Virus record (IMG/VR): IMGVR_UViG_3300037247_000787
Span: 1-46,762 of that record
DNA from: a virus
Length of the DNA: 46,762 nt
Strand: one strand, 5' to 3'
In this document: positions 1 to 6,002 of the stretch, piece after piece
How the letters are laid out: each line of letters starts with the position of its first letter
Numbering within the stretch: the first letter of the stretch is position 1
Notes under the pieces: model-generated
Databases searched by the model: none
Told to the model about the DNA's origin: nothing
Seen by the model: only the letters and a program-made list of their open reading frames with translations
Made by a program: the position numbers and the translations under genes

Positions 1-127
1 GTGATGCTAATTTGGAGGGTGCTGATTTGGAGGGTGCTGATTTGGAGGGTGCTAATTTGAGGGGTGCTAATTTGAGTGATGCTAATTTGAGGGGTGCTAA
101 TTTGAGGGGTGCTAATTTGAGGGGGTG
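1..127. repeat. 127-bp terminal direct repeat (circular contig closure), left copy
   Basis: Positions 1-127 are identical to 46636-46762. A repeat of exactly 127 bases is the usual signature of a circular molecule assembled with k=127, so it is most likely an assembly overlap rather than a biological terminal repeat. It falls inside the 15-bp repeats of a pentapeptide-repeat gene, which is where a graph would break. Confidence 0.9.
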
Positions 128-189
128 CTAATTTGGAGGATGCTAGCTTTAGAGATATTCAACCGGCTGGAACAGAAGGCTCAATTTAG
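1..189 (+). pseudogene. 3' end of pentapeptide-repeat protein gene, frameshifted
   Basis: This is the continuation, across the circular junction, of the gene that starts at 46383. The frame runs from base 3 with repeats of the form A(N/D)LxG. All LRG repeats are coded by a run of four G after TTGA, but the last one (121-125) has five G. That shifts the frame and gives a stop at 129-131. With one G less, the frame would continue through more pentapeptides ([13 protein letters not shown]) and end at the TAG at 187-189. Pentapeptide-repeat proteins fold as a right-handed quadrilateral beta-helix, and some members are DNA mimics that bind gyrase. The extra G may be real slippage in a repeat tract or an assembly fault at the contig end. 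Confidence 0.75.
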
Positions 190-216
190 TCTAGTTCACA
201 GAATTAAGGAGAGATA
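185..216 (+). repeat. 32-bp leader repeat with ribosome binding site, copy 1
   Basis: This segment matches 46349-46380 at 31 of 32 bases and contains the core agttcacagaattaagg followed by agagata. Both copies place an AGGAGA ribosome binding site just before a start codon, GTG of the pentapeptide gene at 46383 and ATG of the ArdA-like gene at 219. On the circular map the two copies are direct repeats that exactly bracket the pentapeptide gene. Confidence 0.85.
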
Positions 217-218
217 AA

Positions 219-719
219 ATGGAAACCGGAAACTACTACGCACAACCAGTTAATCCGTCAGAAAATGGATTCTATTTCAATAATTTCCGTGAGTACCAAA
301 CCAGCTTTTTCAAGTTCTCTAGACAAATCCATGGCATACCTATTGAAGAGTATGAAATCCAAATGATTGATCAATCCGAACTATTCGGAGTTTGCGGGAT
401 CGACGCGGGTACTCTGGAACTTTGGTTTGATGAGCTAGAGGATCTTGATAAAGAGGAGGCGGTGAAACTAACATACCTTATGGATAATGGTTATAGTGAT
501 GTGAATCTCGCTCTGGGCGATATTGATGATGTTATCGTATTTGAGGGCACAGTTGAGGCGTGGGCGGAGGAACGACTGAATGATACTTGTTTAGCCAACG
601 TCCCGGACGATCTTAAAATCGAAATACATTTTAAACAGTGGGATGATGACACGCTAGCGAATATTGGAGGGTCTGAGGTGACCATCAACGGGGTTGATTA
701 TATCATTGAGCACCCATAA
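219..719 (+). CDS. ArdA-like antirestriction protein
   Basis: The 166-residue product is strongly acidic and has the layout of ArdA-family antirestriction proteins. It starts with a GFYFNNFREY segment, then EEYEIQMID, a middle LEDLDKEEAVKLTYLMDNGY, and a C-terminal SEVTINGVDYIIEHP. ArdA proteins mimic bent B-form DNA and block type I restriction-modification enzymes soon after DNA entry. The ATG has a good ribosome binding site (AAGGAGAGATAAA). It is the first gene of the small-gene cluster, next to the pentapeptide-repeat gene, so the two may form a DNA-mimic defence pair. The family call rests on remembered layout, not on an alignment; an unrelated acidic protein is the main alternative. 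Confidence 0.7.
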   Translation: METGNYYAQPVNPSENGFYFNNFREYQTSFFKFSRQIHGIPIEEYEIQMIDQSELFGVCGIDAGTLELWFDELEDLDKEEAVKLTYLMDNGYSDVNLALGDIDDVIVFEGTVEAWAEERLNDTCLANVPDDLKIEIHFKQWDDDTLANIGGSEVTINGVDYIIEHP

Positions 720-895
720 TGTCCCCTACACCGCTTCAAACCATGACCAAAATTAACAACGAGCTCCAACAACTGATTAGCGCCCTATCGCAAGATTACC
801 AACTCGATGAATGGCGTTATGGATTCGTAATAATGCTTAAAGAAGCACAGAGCAACGTTATTGCAGCTCAAAAATTGCTTGCTTCGTTTCGATAA
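719..895 (+). CDS. small hypothetical protein
   Basis: A 58-residue protein whose ATG overlaps the stop of the ArdA-like gene (TAATG), suggesting translational coupling. The sequence begins MSPTPLQTMTKINNELQQL and looks largely helical and hydrophilic, without a membrane segment. No family recognised. Its place directly behind an antirestriction gene hints at an early role, but this is inference only. Confidence 0.6.
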   Translation: MSPTPLQTMTKINNELQQLISALSQDYQLDEWRYGFVIMLKEAQSNVIAAQKLLASFR

Positions 896-917
896 GTTAG
901 TTCCACGAGGAGTTGTT

Positions 918-1178
918 ATGTATAAGAGAATCAGCAGGAAACAAGCCTTTTCAAGATTTATCAAGGATCTGGAAGTTGAGTTTTGCCCAAGTAAATCTTA
1001 CCCGTCTAGGTCGCCTTTTAACCTGTCTATAGTGATTGACAGTTACCAAACCAGAAAAGACTTACGCTTGATTGAAGACATCCTGAGAGAAGAGTGGAAC
1101 GCGATTGTGAATAACTTCAAATACTACAACTGTACCAGCGAGACCGGGTTAATTGTTCACTTCTACAAGAAAACGTAA
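918..1178 (+). CDS. hypothetical protein
   Basis: An 86-residue basic protein (MYKRISRKQAFSRFIKDLE...). The start at 918 is preferred over an upstream in-frame ATG at 861 because CGAGGAG lies eight bases before it and the upstream start would overlap the previous gene by 35 bases with no ribosome binding site. The middle has an alternating hydrophobic strand (PFNLSIVIDSY) followed by a charged helix, compatible with a small alpha/beta fold. No known family recognised. Confidence 0.65.
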   Translation: MYKRISRKQAFSRFIKDLEVEFCPSKSYPSRSPFNLSIVIDSYQTRKDLRLIEDILREEWNAIVNNFKYYNCTSETGLIVHFYKKT

Positions 1179-1190
1179 TTAGGGGCCATC

Positions 1191-1412
1191 ATGAAAGATC
1201 TTTCCATACACGCAAAGTTGGTTAAAGCTAACCAGCCAATTGATAACCACCATTCGGATCTATACACCCCTGTAAACTCAACTACGGAACGGATAGTAAG
1301 GAAGTACCAACATCGGCGGAATGTCGAAACTTTTCGTAATACCATTGACGGTGGTATTTGGTATGATATTCCATTTGCGTTCGATCCATATTGGAGTAGT
1401 AGAAATGGATGA
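1191..1412 (+). CDS. hypothetical protein
   Basis: A 73-residue protein beginning MKDLSIHAKLVKANQPIDNH, with a start after TTAGGGGCCATC. It has no membrane segment or cysteine motif. Its last 8 bases overlap the start of the next gene (1405), so the genes are packed as a translationally coupled string. Function unknown. Confidence 0.55.
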   Translation: MKDLSIHAKLVKANQPIDNHHSDLYTPVNSTTERIVRKYQHRRNVETFRNTIDGGIWYDIPFAFDPYWSSRNG

Positions 1413-1509
1413 TACCGGAAAGATTGTTCTATGGGGTATGAGATTCTTCGCTTGGGTGTGTTATGCCGCCTTACTCAGGTTGTTCCTAATACAGATTGGA
1501 GTATTTTGA
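1405..1509 (+). CDS. small membrane protein
   Basis: A 34-residue protein, MDDTGKIVLWGMRFFAWVCY followed by a hydrophobic leucine-rich stretch, that is nearly all one transmembrane segment. The ATG at 1405 overlaps the end of the previous gene, and its TGA overlaps the ATG of the next gene (TGATG at 1507-1511). Both overlaps support it as real despite its size. It is one of several tiny membrane proteins in this phage (3804, 4005, 5365, 7237). Possible roles include membrane modification or lysis control, but nothing in the sequence decides this. Confidence 0.55.
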   Translation: MDDTGKIVLWGMRFFAWVCYAALLRLFLIQIGVF

Positions 1510-1679
1510 TGGATATTGATAAAATGGATACTAGATGGTTAGCTCAAGAGATTTTGTCTCTAAGACAAGGGATTGTAACCCTCAGGCAGGATCTTTTTAT
1601 AAGTAGAGAGTATATTAAACGGGCCAAGGAAAAAAGCTGGCGACGCAGTCTGAAAGCCTACCGACAAGGCATTAGCTAA
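1509..1679 (+). CDS. small basic hypothetical protein
   Basis: A 56-residue protein starting MDIDKMDTRWLAQEILSLRQ, predicted helical, with a basic C-terminus (KRAKEKSWRRSLKAYRQG). Start and stop overlap neighbouring genes by one base on each side (TGATG and TAATG). No family recognised. The SLKAY element recalls the (L/V)RxAY element of the small proteins at 1679, 2541 and 3334. Confidence 0.6.
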   Translation: MDIDKMDTRWLAQEILSLRQGIVTLRQDLFISREYIKRAKEKSWRRSLKAYRQGIS

Positions 1680-1825
1680 TGGCGTTTAAAGCGTTGAGAA
1701 AGGCGTACCTGGACCGGACCATGGATCGATTGGTGAATATCGCACAAGAATCTCAAAAGAGGAGTGGTGCAGTGATTGGTGAATATCGCACAAGAATCTC
1801 AAAAGAGGAGTGGTGCAGTGATTGA
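1679..1825 (+). pseudogene. 5' fragment of a gene split by a 46-bp tandem duplication
   Basis: As the sequence stands, this frame codes for 48 residues (MAFKALRKAYLDRTMDRLVN...) and stops at 1823-1825. The last 15 residues lie in the second copy of a 46-bp tandem duplication and are read out of frame. If one copy is removed, the frame runs straight into the gene ending at 2285, giving one protein of about 187 residues. The LRKAY element is shared with the small protein at 2541. The duplication is either a recent mutation or an assembly error. Confidence 0.6.
1728..1824 (+). repeat. 46-bp perfect tandem duplication
   Basis: The unit starting ATTGGTGAATATCGCACAAG occurs twice back to back, at 1729-1774 and 1775-1820. 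Because 46 is not a multiple of 3, the duplication shifts the frame of the gene that begins at 1679. Each copy carries a GAGGAG ribosome binding site seven bases before a GTG. Confidence 0.95.
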
Positions 1826-2285
1826 ACCGTATGCTCTAAAACTAGAAACCAAGTTGTTCATTGAAATTATGCTTAATAAATTTCTGGCTGATTGGCCAAC
1901 GCAAGTCAGTAGAAACTTATCGGAGGAGCTAACGAAAAGAGTACAGACGAGTTTTAGTCATACGATGTTAAACGGGTTCGATGAGCGTTATCTTGATCAG
2001 AGAGATAGAGGGCGTATTAGTTTAACGTGTCAGGAATTTTCAAAGATTATGAATAGTGAGTTTTCTAGCGCATTGACAGAATTTATTAATGGGGTTATGT
2101 CAGATTCGCTAAATAAGCCATGGTCCGCTTGCCGTGCTGATATTAGTAGCTCTACAACGGTTCGTGATTTCCGCGACGCAGCTTTTTTTGTGGACCTTAT
2201 GGCTAACGTTAAGCAGGAACCGTGGTTGGTTGGGGTTGATGATGTTGCTGGCGTTAAGCGAGCATTAAATTATGAAAAGATCTGA
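1818..2285 (+). CDS. hypothetical protein (3' part of the split gene)
   Basis: This frame codes for 155 residues from a GTG at 1818 that has GAGGAG seven bases upstream. A longer reading from TTG at 1776 adds 14 residues from the duplicated unit. The sequence is mixed helical (ETKLFIEIMLNKFLADW, LSEELTKRVQTSF, SSALTEFINGVMSDSL) with no known family. Without the 46-bp duplication it would be the C-terminal part of one protein starting at 1679. The internal ribosome binding site could still give this part as a separate product. Confidence 0.6.
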   Translation: MIEPYALKLETKLFIEIMLNKFLADWPTQVSRNLSEELTKRVQTSFSHTMLNGFDERYLDQRDRGRISLTCQEFSKIMNSEFSSALTEFINGVMSDSLNKPWSACRADISSSTTVRDFRDAAFFVDLMANVKQEPWLVGVDDVAGVKRALNYEKI

Positions 2286-2541
2286 AATTATCCGGTGGGC
2301 TGAACTATCGGGTTTTGTCGATGCTAGGACTGGATATGGTTATGAGCGTCACAAAAGGGGCCAAGCCAGCCATAGGCTGCACCTATACAATAATAATGCA
2401 ACTATGGACGTTTTCTGGGGTGAGTGGCGCGGGTTGTGGTATGCATACTATACGGATCTAACGTTGATTGGTGGCGGGAACGGGGAGTTGACGGGATTCA
2501 CAAATATTGAAGAGAATGGATTTGCTGGAGGGAACATCTAA
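2272..2541 (+). CDS. small hypothetical protein, paralogue of the 2706 gene
   Basis: An 89-residue protein that overlaps the previous gene by 14 bases. It opens with MKRSEIIRWAELSGFVDART, matching the pattern R(S/E)(E/Q)I(I/V)xWAxxxG(F/Y) at the start of the protein at 2706-2921. Both have a mid-protein strand of the type RLHLY or TLSIY, so the two are likely diverged paralogues. It is rich in Trp, Tyr and Gly near the end. Function unknown. Confidence 0.65.
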   Translation: MKRSEIIRWAELSGFVDARTGYGYERHKRGQASHRLHLYNNNATMDVFWGEWRGLWYAYYTDLTLIGGGNGELTGFTNIEENGFAGGNI

Positions 2542-2705
2542 TGGCCGATGATGTAAAGCAAGAAACAAACATTAAAACTCGTGTATTGTTTAGTTCCCTG
2601 CGAAAAGCTTACAACGCCAACAGGCAAACTAATGAGCGTCGGGATCTGTTATTTACTGAACACGCCAATACAACCGACTCAATCGGTAAGCTTAGGAGAT
2701 TTTAG
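2541..2705 (+). CDS. small basic hypothetical protein
   Basis: A 54-residue protein (MADDVKQETNIKTRVLFSSL...) whose ATG overlaps the previous stop (TAATG) and whose TAG abuts the next ATG. The segment SSLRKAYNANRQTNERRDLL resembles KALRKAYLDRTMDRLVN at 1679 and QAVRGAYKDKIYSRKYSK at 3334. This suggests a small family of related proteins scattered in this cluster. No known function. Confidence 0.6.
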   Translation: MADDVKQETNIKTRVLFSSLRKAYNANRQTNERRDLLFTEHANTTDSIGKLRRF

Positions 2706-2921
2706 ATGGCTATGACAAGAGAACAGATTGTTAATTGGGCATTGAGAAATGGTTATAAAGAATCTTTAGGATTCGTTCAAATTGGTAGAGATGTATTTAT
2801 CCACCGAACAGGCGAAGATAAATCAAGAACCCTGTCTATCTACAAGTCTGTAGTTCAGTTAACCGAGTTTGTGGTTCGGGAAGCTAGCGAACGGAACCTG
2901 TGGGGCGGCGCATATGTATGA
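2706..2921 (+). CDS. small hypothetical protein, paralogue of the 2272 gene
   Basis: A 71-residue protein starting MAMTREQIVNWALRNGYKES, directly after the previous stop, with TAGGAGATTTTAG as ribosome binding site. Its first 20 residues match the start of the protein at 2272 in pattern. The last part (ASERNLWGGAYV) is short where the paralogue is extended. Function unknown. Confidence 0.6.
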   Translation: MAMTREQIVNWALRNGYKESLGFVQIGRDVFIHRTGEDKSRTLSIYKSVVQLTEFVVREASERNLWGGAYV

Positions 2922-2922
2922 A

Positions 2923-2976
2923 ATGGAGAGGATAAACGATAGCGGTGAGTTGATATTATCCACTAAAGAGGAGTGA
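2923..2976 (+). CDS. possible 17-residue peptide
   Basis: ATG at 2923 opens MERINDSGELILSTKEE and stops at TGA 2974-2976, inside the ribosome binding site of the next gene. It fills the gap between two genes, but lacks a clear ribosome binding site of its own. It may simply be spacer. Confidence 0.25.
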   Translation: MERINDSGELILSTKEE

Positions 2977-2978
2977 AA

Positions 2979-3347
2979 ATGCCACTTACAGTTGATATAA
3001 CAGAGATCCAGAAACGCACGATAATTCGGGTTATGGAGTCAACCGTTGCGGGGTTTGAGGAGGAGAAATCCCAAGGAGCGCCGATTGAGCACGATATTCG
3101 CACGTTTAACCTACTCCTCCACCACATCACCGAGATTCATCAAAAGGAAGGATCCTTAAATACTTTTACTCTTGAATTGTCCGATGAGCAGTGCCAAACG
3201 CTGGGTCTTTCTATATTCAAGAATTTATGGAATCTTAAGACATCTAAAACCGATAGCAAAAAGGATCTGAACGAAATTGAGGAGCTACGTAACTTAAATA
3301 AATTTCTGAGAATAGCCTACTACGGGAGTGAAAATGCCAACCAATAA
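2979..3347 (+). CDS. hypothetical protein
   Basis: A 122-residue protein beginning MPLTVDITEIQKRTIIRVME. The start at 2979 is preferred over GTG 2973 because GAGGAG at 2968-2973 is the ribosome binding site, five bases before this ATG, and the GTG lies inside it. The sequence is helical and charged, with the segment TFTLELSDEQCQTLGLSIFK in the middle. Its last bases overlap the next gene (ATG 3334). No family recognised. Confidence 0.65.
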   Translation: MPLTVDITEIQKRTIIRVMESTVAGFEEEKSQGAPIEHDIRTFNLLLHHITEIHQKEGSLNTFTLELSDEQCQTLGLSIFKNLWNLKTSKTDSKKDLNEIEELRNLNKFLRIAYYGSENANQ

Positions 3348-3636
3348 CATGATAATCGTACCTCACGAAACGGATAAGCTGTTCCAGGCAGTGCGTGGAG
3401 CCTATAAAGATAAAATCTATTCGCGGAAATATAGTAAAACTCTGGAGAACCAGCTTTTTGCACAGCAGGGTTTTGTAGTCAACGAAGAACTGGTTGAGAA
3501 CCATCGAAAGTCTGTAGTAGCCGTATACGAGGCTGAGGAGGAATTCCGTATAGCTTTGCAAGCTTGGGAGGAGCACAAAGAAACCAGTAAAAAGTCTGAG
3601 AGGGAAATCTTGGATACTTTGAACTACAGTATTTAG
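3334..3636 (+). CDS. hypothetical coiled-coil-like protein
   Basis: A 100-residue protein, MPTNNMIIVPHETDKLFQAV..., started at 3334 because GGGAG sits five bases before it, in the same arrangement as the gene at 2979. The C-terminal half is a long charged helix (YEAEEEFRIALQAWEEHKET). The segment KLFQAVRGAYKDKIYSRKYS has the (L/V)RxAY element seen at 1679 and 2541. Function unknown. Confidence 0.65.
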   Translation: MPTNNMIIVPHETDKLFQAVRGAYKDKIYSRKYSKTLENQLFAQQGFVVNEELVENHRKSVVAVYEAEEEFRIALQAWEEHKETSKKSEREILDTLNYSI

Positions 3637-3670
3637 TTCCAGAAATTCCCTTTAGGAGAGAGATAAAAAC

Positions 3671-3823
3671 GATCTAAAATCTCATATTAACGCCGTGTGG
3701 AAGGAATTGACTGATACGTATGATCACAAGAGCACGGAATGGTTAGCCGCTATGACGGCGGACCGGTGCAGGTGTGAGGATTCGGACGTATACGAAGCTC
3801 TGTGTGCCGATAGCGACGAATAA
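3671..3823 (+). pseudogene. small open frame with ribosome binding site but no start codon
   Basis: An open frame beginning DLKSHINAVWKELTDTYDHK runs 50 codons to TAA at 3821-3823. It follows a good ribosome binding site (TTTAGGAGAGAGATAAAAACG, positions 3651-3671) but lacks ATG, GTG or TTG at the expected place. The bases AAAACGAT look like a start codon lost by a small deletion. The next possible start is GTG at 3695, which has no ribosome binding site. It is either inactivated or started at a non-standard codon. Confidence 0.4.
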
Positions 3824-3902
3824 TTGGGGCAAAATAAGATTACTATTTGGGATTGTGTTAGTCGGGGCAGGTATTTGGTTAGCAGCCAAATACCTCCACT
3901 AA
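3804..3902 (+). CDS. tiny membrane protein
   Basis: GTG at 3804 opens 32 residues, VPIATNNWGKIRLLFGIVLV followed by GAGIWLAAKYLH, with one clear transmembrane helix and a basic residue on each side. It overlaps the end of the preceding frame. A 10-bp hairpin lies inside it (3869-3895). No good ribosome binding site is visible, so translation would depend on coupling. Confidence 0.4.
   Translation: MPIATNNWGKIRLLFGIVLVGAGIWLAAKYLH
3869..3895 (+). other. perfect 10-bp hairpin
   Basis: AGGTATTTGG and CCAAATACCT pair over 10 bp around the loop TTAGCAG. No T-run follows, so it is not a typical intrinsic terminator. It may stabilise or attenuate the transcript ahead of the candidate promoter near 3924. 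It overlaps the tiny membrane protein frame. Confidence 0.5.
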
Positions 3903-3920
3903 CAGCATTTAAGCTTATTG

Positions 3921-3929
3921 TGGTAAAAT
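3921..3929 (+). promoter_or_regulatory. candidate extended -10 promoter
   Basis: TGGTAAAAT fits the extended -10 form TGnTATAAT in eight of nine bases. No clear -35 box is present. It lies upstream of the genes at 4005 and 4129 in a gap between gene clusters. Confidence 0.35.
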
Positions 3930-4004
3930 AAGATTACATACACTTATTTGTTAGTAAACTTGTGCAGAATCCACTAATTTGCCATTTTATTGTTAGAGGA
4001 GCAT

Positions 4005-4094
4005 ATGATAGATAAATGTAACAGAATTGCACTTGCTATCACAGTATTGTGGGCTGTGGTTGGATGGGGTTTGGTTAATCTTGTCTTATATTAG
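4005..4094 (+). CDS. tiny membrane protein
   Basis: ATG at 4005, after a good ribosome binding site (TTAGAGGAGCAT), codes for 29 residues: MIDKCNRIALAITVLWAVVG followed by WGLVNLVLY. Nearly the whole protein is one transmembrane helix with a short polar N-terminus. The strong ribosome binding site makes it more credible than its size suggests. Function unknown. Confidence 0.55.
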   Translation: MIDKCNRIALAITVLWAVVGWGLVNLVLY

Positions 4095-4128
4095 TATGCA
4101 TATTAACTAATTAGAGTAGGAGAACTAA

Positions 4129-4701
4129 GTGGGTGATCATGCGATGGATGCCGTAGCTGACTGCTTTGCTGCGGATGCCGAATTCCTGGAAGATGAAATG
4201 TCTTTTGCGGACCCTATGGGAGTAGTGCCGTATGAAAGGTTAGAATATAGCGACTTGATAGGGAATTTGCTTGGATTGGATGACATGCCGGATATGCAAG
4301 GTCTTGAGTATAACACAAGACAGTTAGTTCCAGGTTCGTGCTCACCTTGCTCACTAGGCTCGCGTAAGAAGATTACACCAAAAACTAGGGTAGAGGAGTA
4401 TGCGTTGCGGGAGCCTGGAGACGTTGTTAGCAAGCCACAAGGATTGCAGAGTGTTGATTTCAGCTACAGGTTGAGTAGTCGTGACTTCAGAGCTAACAGT
4501 GGTGTGGAAAGAAAGTTTGTCATGCTTCTGGGTATGGCAGAGTTCTTTCTCGACAGAGAATTCTTGTCTGTTAAACAATGTAACTGGTTAGCTTCCAACT
4601 GGGTTGGAGGGAGCGAGAAATTCAAGATTGACTGTGTTGGGCAGCCGAAAGAGATTGTAGAGAGACTGCATAGAGTTGTGACTTCTTTGAGATTTGTTTA
4701 A
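4129..4701 (+). CDS. hypothetical protein
   Basis: A 190-residue protein from GTG 4129, with TAGGAG seven bases upstream; the first ATG (4144) lacks such a site. The N-terminal third is acidic (MGDHAMDAVADCFAADAEFL), the centre has a cysteine pair in GSCSPCSLGSRKK, and the C-terminal third is mixed helical (VMLLGMAEFFLDREFLSV). The TAA overlaps the ATG of the next gene. I recognise no family. The acidic start and Cys-rich turn do not by themselves indicate a role. Confidence 0.65.
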   Translation: MGDHAMDAVADCFAADAEFLEDEMSFADPMGVVPYERLEYSDLIGNLLGLDDMPDMQGLEYNTRQLVPGSCSPCSLGSRKKITPKTRVEEYALREPGDVVSKPQGLQSVDFSYRLSSRDFRANSGVERKFVMLLGMAEFFLDREFLSVKQCNWLASNWVGGSEKFKIDCVGQPKEIVERLHRVVTSLRFV

Positions 4702-5345
4702 TGACTAAGCGGCGGGATAAAATCAGAAAAGCCGCCAAGGAGCTAGGTATAACTGAATTTAGTTTACTTAGTAGAATAGCTCGTGGAGCCAGTGTGGAGG
4801 AGGCGTGCATTATACCGAGACATAACCCAGGACTCTTTAGTGACGATTTAACTGGAATCATTGTACCATATGTGGCAGTGATAAAACGGCTCAATAGGGC
4901 CAGTCAAGGATATATGTGGCTGTGTAAGTGCAAGCTATGTGGGGACTTCTTTTCCAGAACCAGTAGGAGCATTACCAAACAAAGAGCGCGTTGCGGCTGT
5001 TTAGTTCGCGCAAATAGGGATAGTAGAAAACTAGATATAAAAGAGAAAAAGAGGAATAAAAGGCCGCTCGCTACGTTAACATTCGATGGTAGAACACAAC
5101 CCGTAATCACATGGGCCAAGGAATGGAATATATCTTCAAGTTGTCTTAGGAATAGGCTAAGGCTGGGGCATACGGAAAAGAAATATTTATCTATGTGTGT
5201 TTGGGCTGTCAGTAGCGTCAAGCAACATAAATTGATGGAGGCAAAAATGCTAGAGCGTAGGGGAAGGATCAGAAAAGCTGCTGTAACGTTAGGCGTTTGT
5301 GGTTTGGGGAAGAGCTATGATTGCGATAAATCAACTGGCAAGTGA
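4701..5345 (+). CDS. homing-endonuclease-like zinc-finger/NUMOD protein
   Basis: A 214-residue basic protein. Residues about 55-105 form a phage zinc-finger module of the kind found at the N-terminus of HNH or GIY-YIG homing endonucleases: GYMWLCKCKLCGDFFSR...ARCGCL, with the pattern CxCxxC plus CGC. Residues about 130-165 (ITWAKEWNISSSCLRNRLRL) match the NUMOD-type DNA-binding helix that recognises target DNA. I see no HNH or GIY-YIG catalytic block. It may therefore be a nuclease remnant or a DNA-binding protein. The ends repeat a basic element (RDKIRKAAKELG and RGRIRKAAVTLG). It overlaps the preceding stop by one base. Confidence 0.6.
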   Translation: MTKRRDKIRKAAKELGITEFSLLSRIARGASVEEACIIPRHNPGLFSDDLTGIIVPYVAVIKRLNRASQGYMWLCKCKLCGDFFSRTSRSITKQRARCGCLVRANRDSRKLDIKEKKRNKRPLATLTFDGRTQPVITWAKEWNISSSCLRNRLRLGHTEKKYLSMCVWAVSSVKQHKLMEAKMLERRGRIRKAAVTLGVCGLGKSYDCDKSTGK

Positions 5346-5364
5346 ATGTAATAAGGAGTAAATT

Positions 5365-5520
5365 ATGTATAACCCACTCAAAGAAAAGATTTTTGACTTG
5401 TGTTGTGAGTTGAGAAGGGTGCAAGAATTTAACAAGACGTTAATAACGAACAATCGGATCCTAGCAGGTATTGTAGACGCTTTGGTGGTGTATATAGCGA
5501 TTGACTTTTTCTACAAATAA
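5365..5520 (+). CDS. small membrane-anchored protein
   Basis: A 51-residue protein starting MYNPLKEKIFDLCCELRRVQ, after AATAAGGAGTAAATT. The first 30 residues are a charged helix, and the rest (ILAGIVDALVVYIAIDFFYK) is one transmembrane helix at the C-terminus. This tail-anchored layout occurs in some small holin-like and regulatory proteins, but no family is recognised. Confidence 0.55.
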   Translation: MYNPLKEKIFDLCCELRRVQEFNKTLITNNRILAGIVDALVVYIAIDFFYK

Positions 5521-5541
5521 CTTCTTACGGAGTAACGAAAA

Positions 5542-5916
5542 ATGAGCGGATCTGCCAGAACAAGTATTGCAGTTCTAACCTTGTGGACCGAAGCTGTGGG
5601 TACTGTAAAGGAATCGAGAGCAGTTAGCTTCAATGGCAACCAGCGTGGGATTAACAGCCAGAAAGTTTTGGGTATTGCCATGGATAGTGGAGTTCACAAA
5701 GATCGGGTTAATGTTACTGTTATTGGAACAGCAGTTGCTGAAACTGGATCAGCCGTGGCCATAGGAGACTCTTTGGTGGTTGATGATCGTGGGCGTGTTA
5801 TTCCTGAAAAGAGCAGCGTAGTTCCTGTTGGGTGCGACCATAAGCAGGTATTTGGAGATGCCTTACAAGGAGCAGAGAAAAAAGGAGAATTTATCGAAGT
5901 TTTATTGCGCCGATAG
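5542..5916 (+). CDS. DUF2190-like capsid decoration (cement) protein
   Basis: A 124-residue protein with the layout of the DUF2190/capsid-cement family: an early strand-rich part, then KVLGIAMDSG, VTVIGTAVAETGSAVAIGDS, LVVDDRGRVIP, and a final part ending in a hydrophobic strand (EFIEVLLRR). Family members bind the outer capsid surface and stabilise the filled head. The gene is far from the minus-strand head operon, in the plus-strand early region and just upstream of a strong promoter. The ribosome binding site is CGGAG. Confidence comes from the recognisable alternation of G(T/I)A and GD motifs, not from an alignment. Confidence 0.6.
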   Translation: MSGSARTSIAVLTLWTEAVGTVKESRAVSFNGNQRGINSQKVLGIAMDSGVHKDRVNVTVIGTAVAETGSAVAIGDSLVVDDRGRVIPEKSSVVPVGCDHKQVFGDALQGAEKKGEFIEVLLRR

Positions 5917-5927
5917 TAGATAATTGG

Positions 5928-5956
5928 TTTACTCGCGTCAATAGATGTGCTACAAT
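5928..5956 (+). promoter_or_regulatory. strong sigma70-type promoter
   Basis: TTTACT at 5928-5933, a 17-bp spacer and TACAAT at 5951-5956, with TGC directly before the -10 (extended -10). Transcription would begin near 5963 and give a 40-base leader before the gene at 6003. It probably also transcribes the RNA region downstream. Confidence 0.75.
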
Positions 5957-6002
5957 CAATTTAGATTAAAAATTCAGTTTCACAACTCGATAGGATAAAA
6001 CA

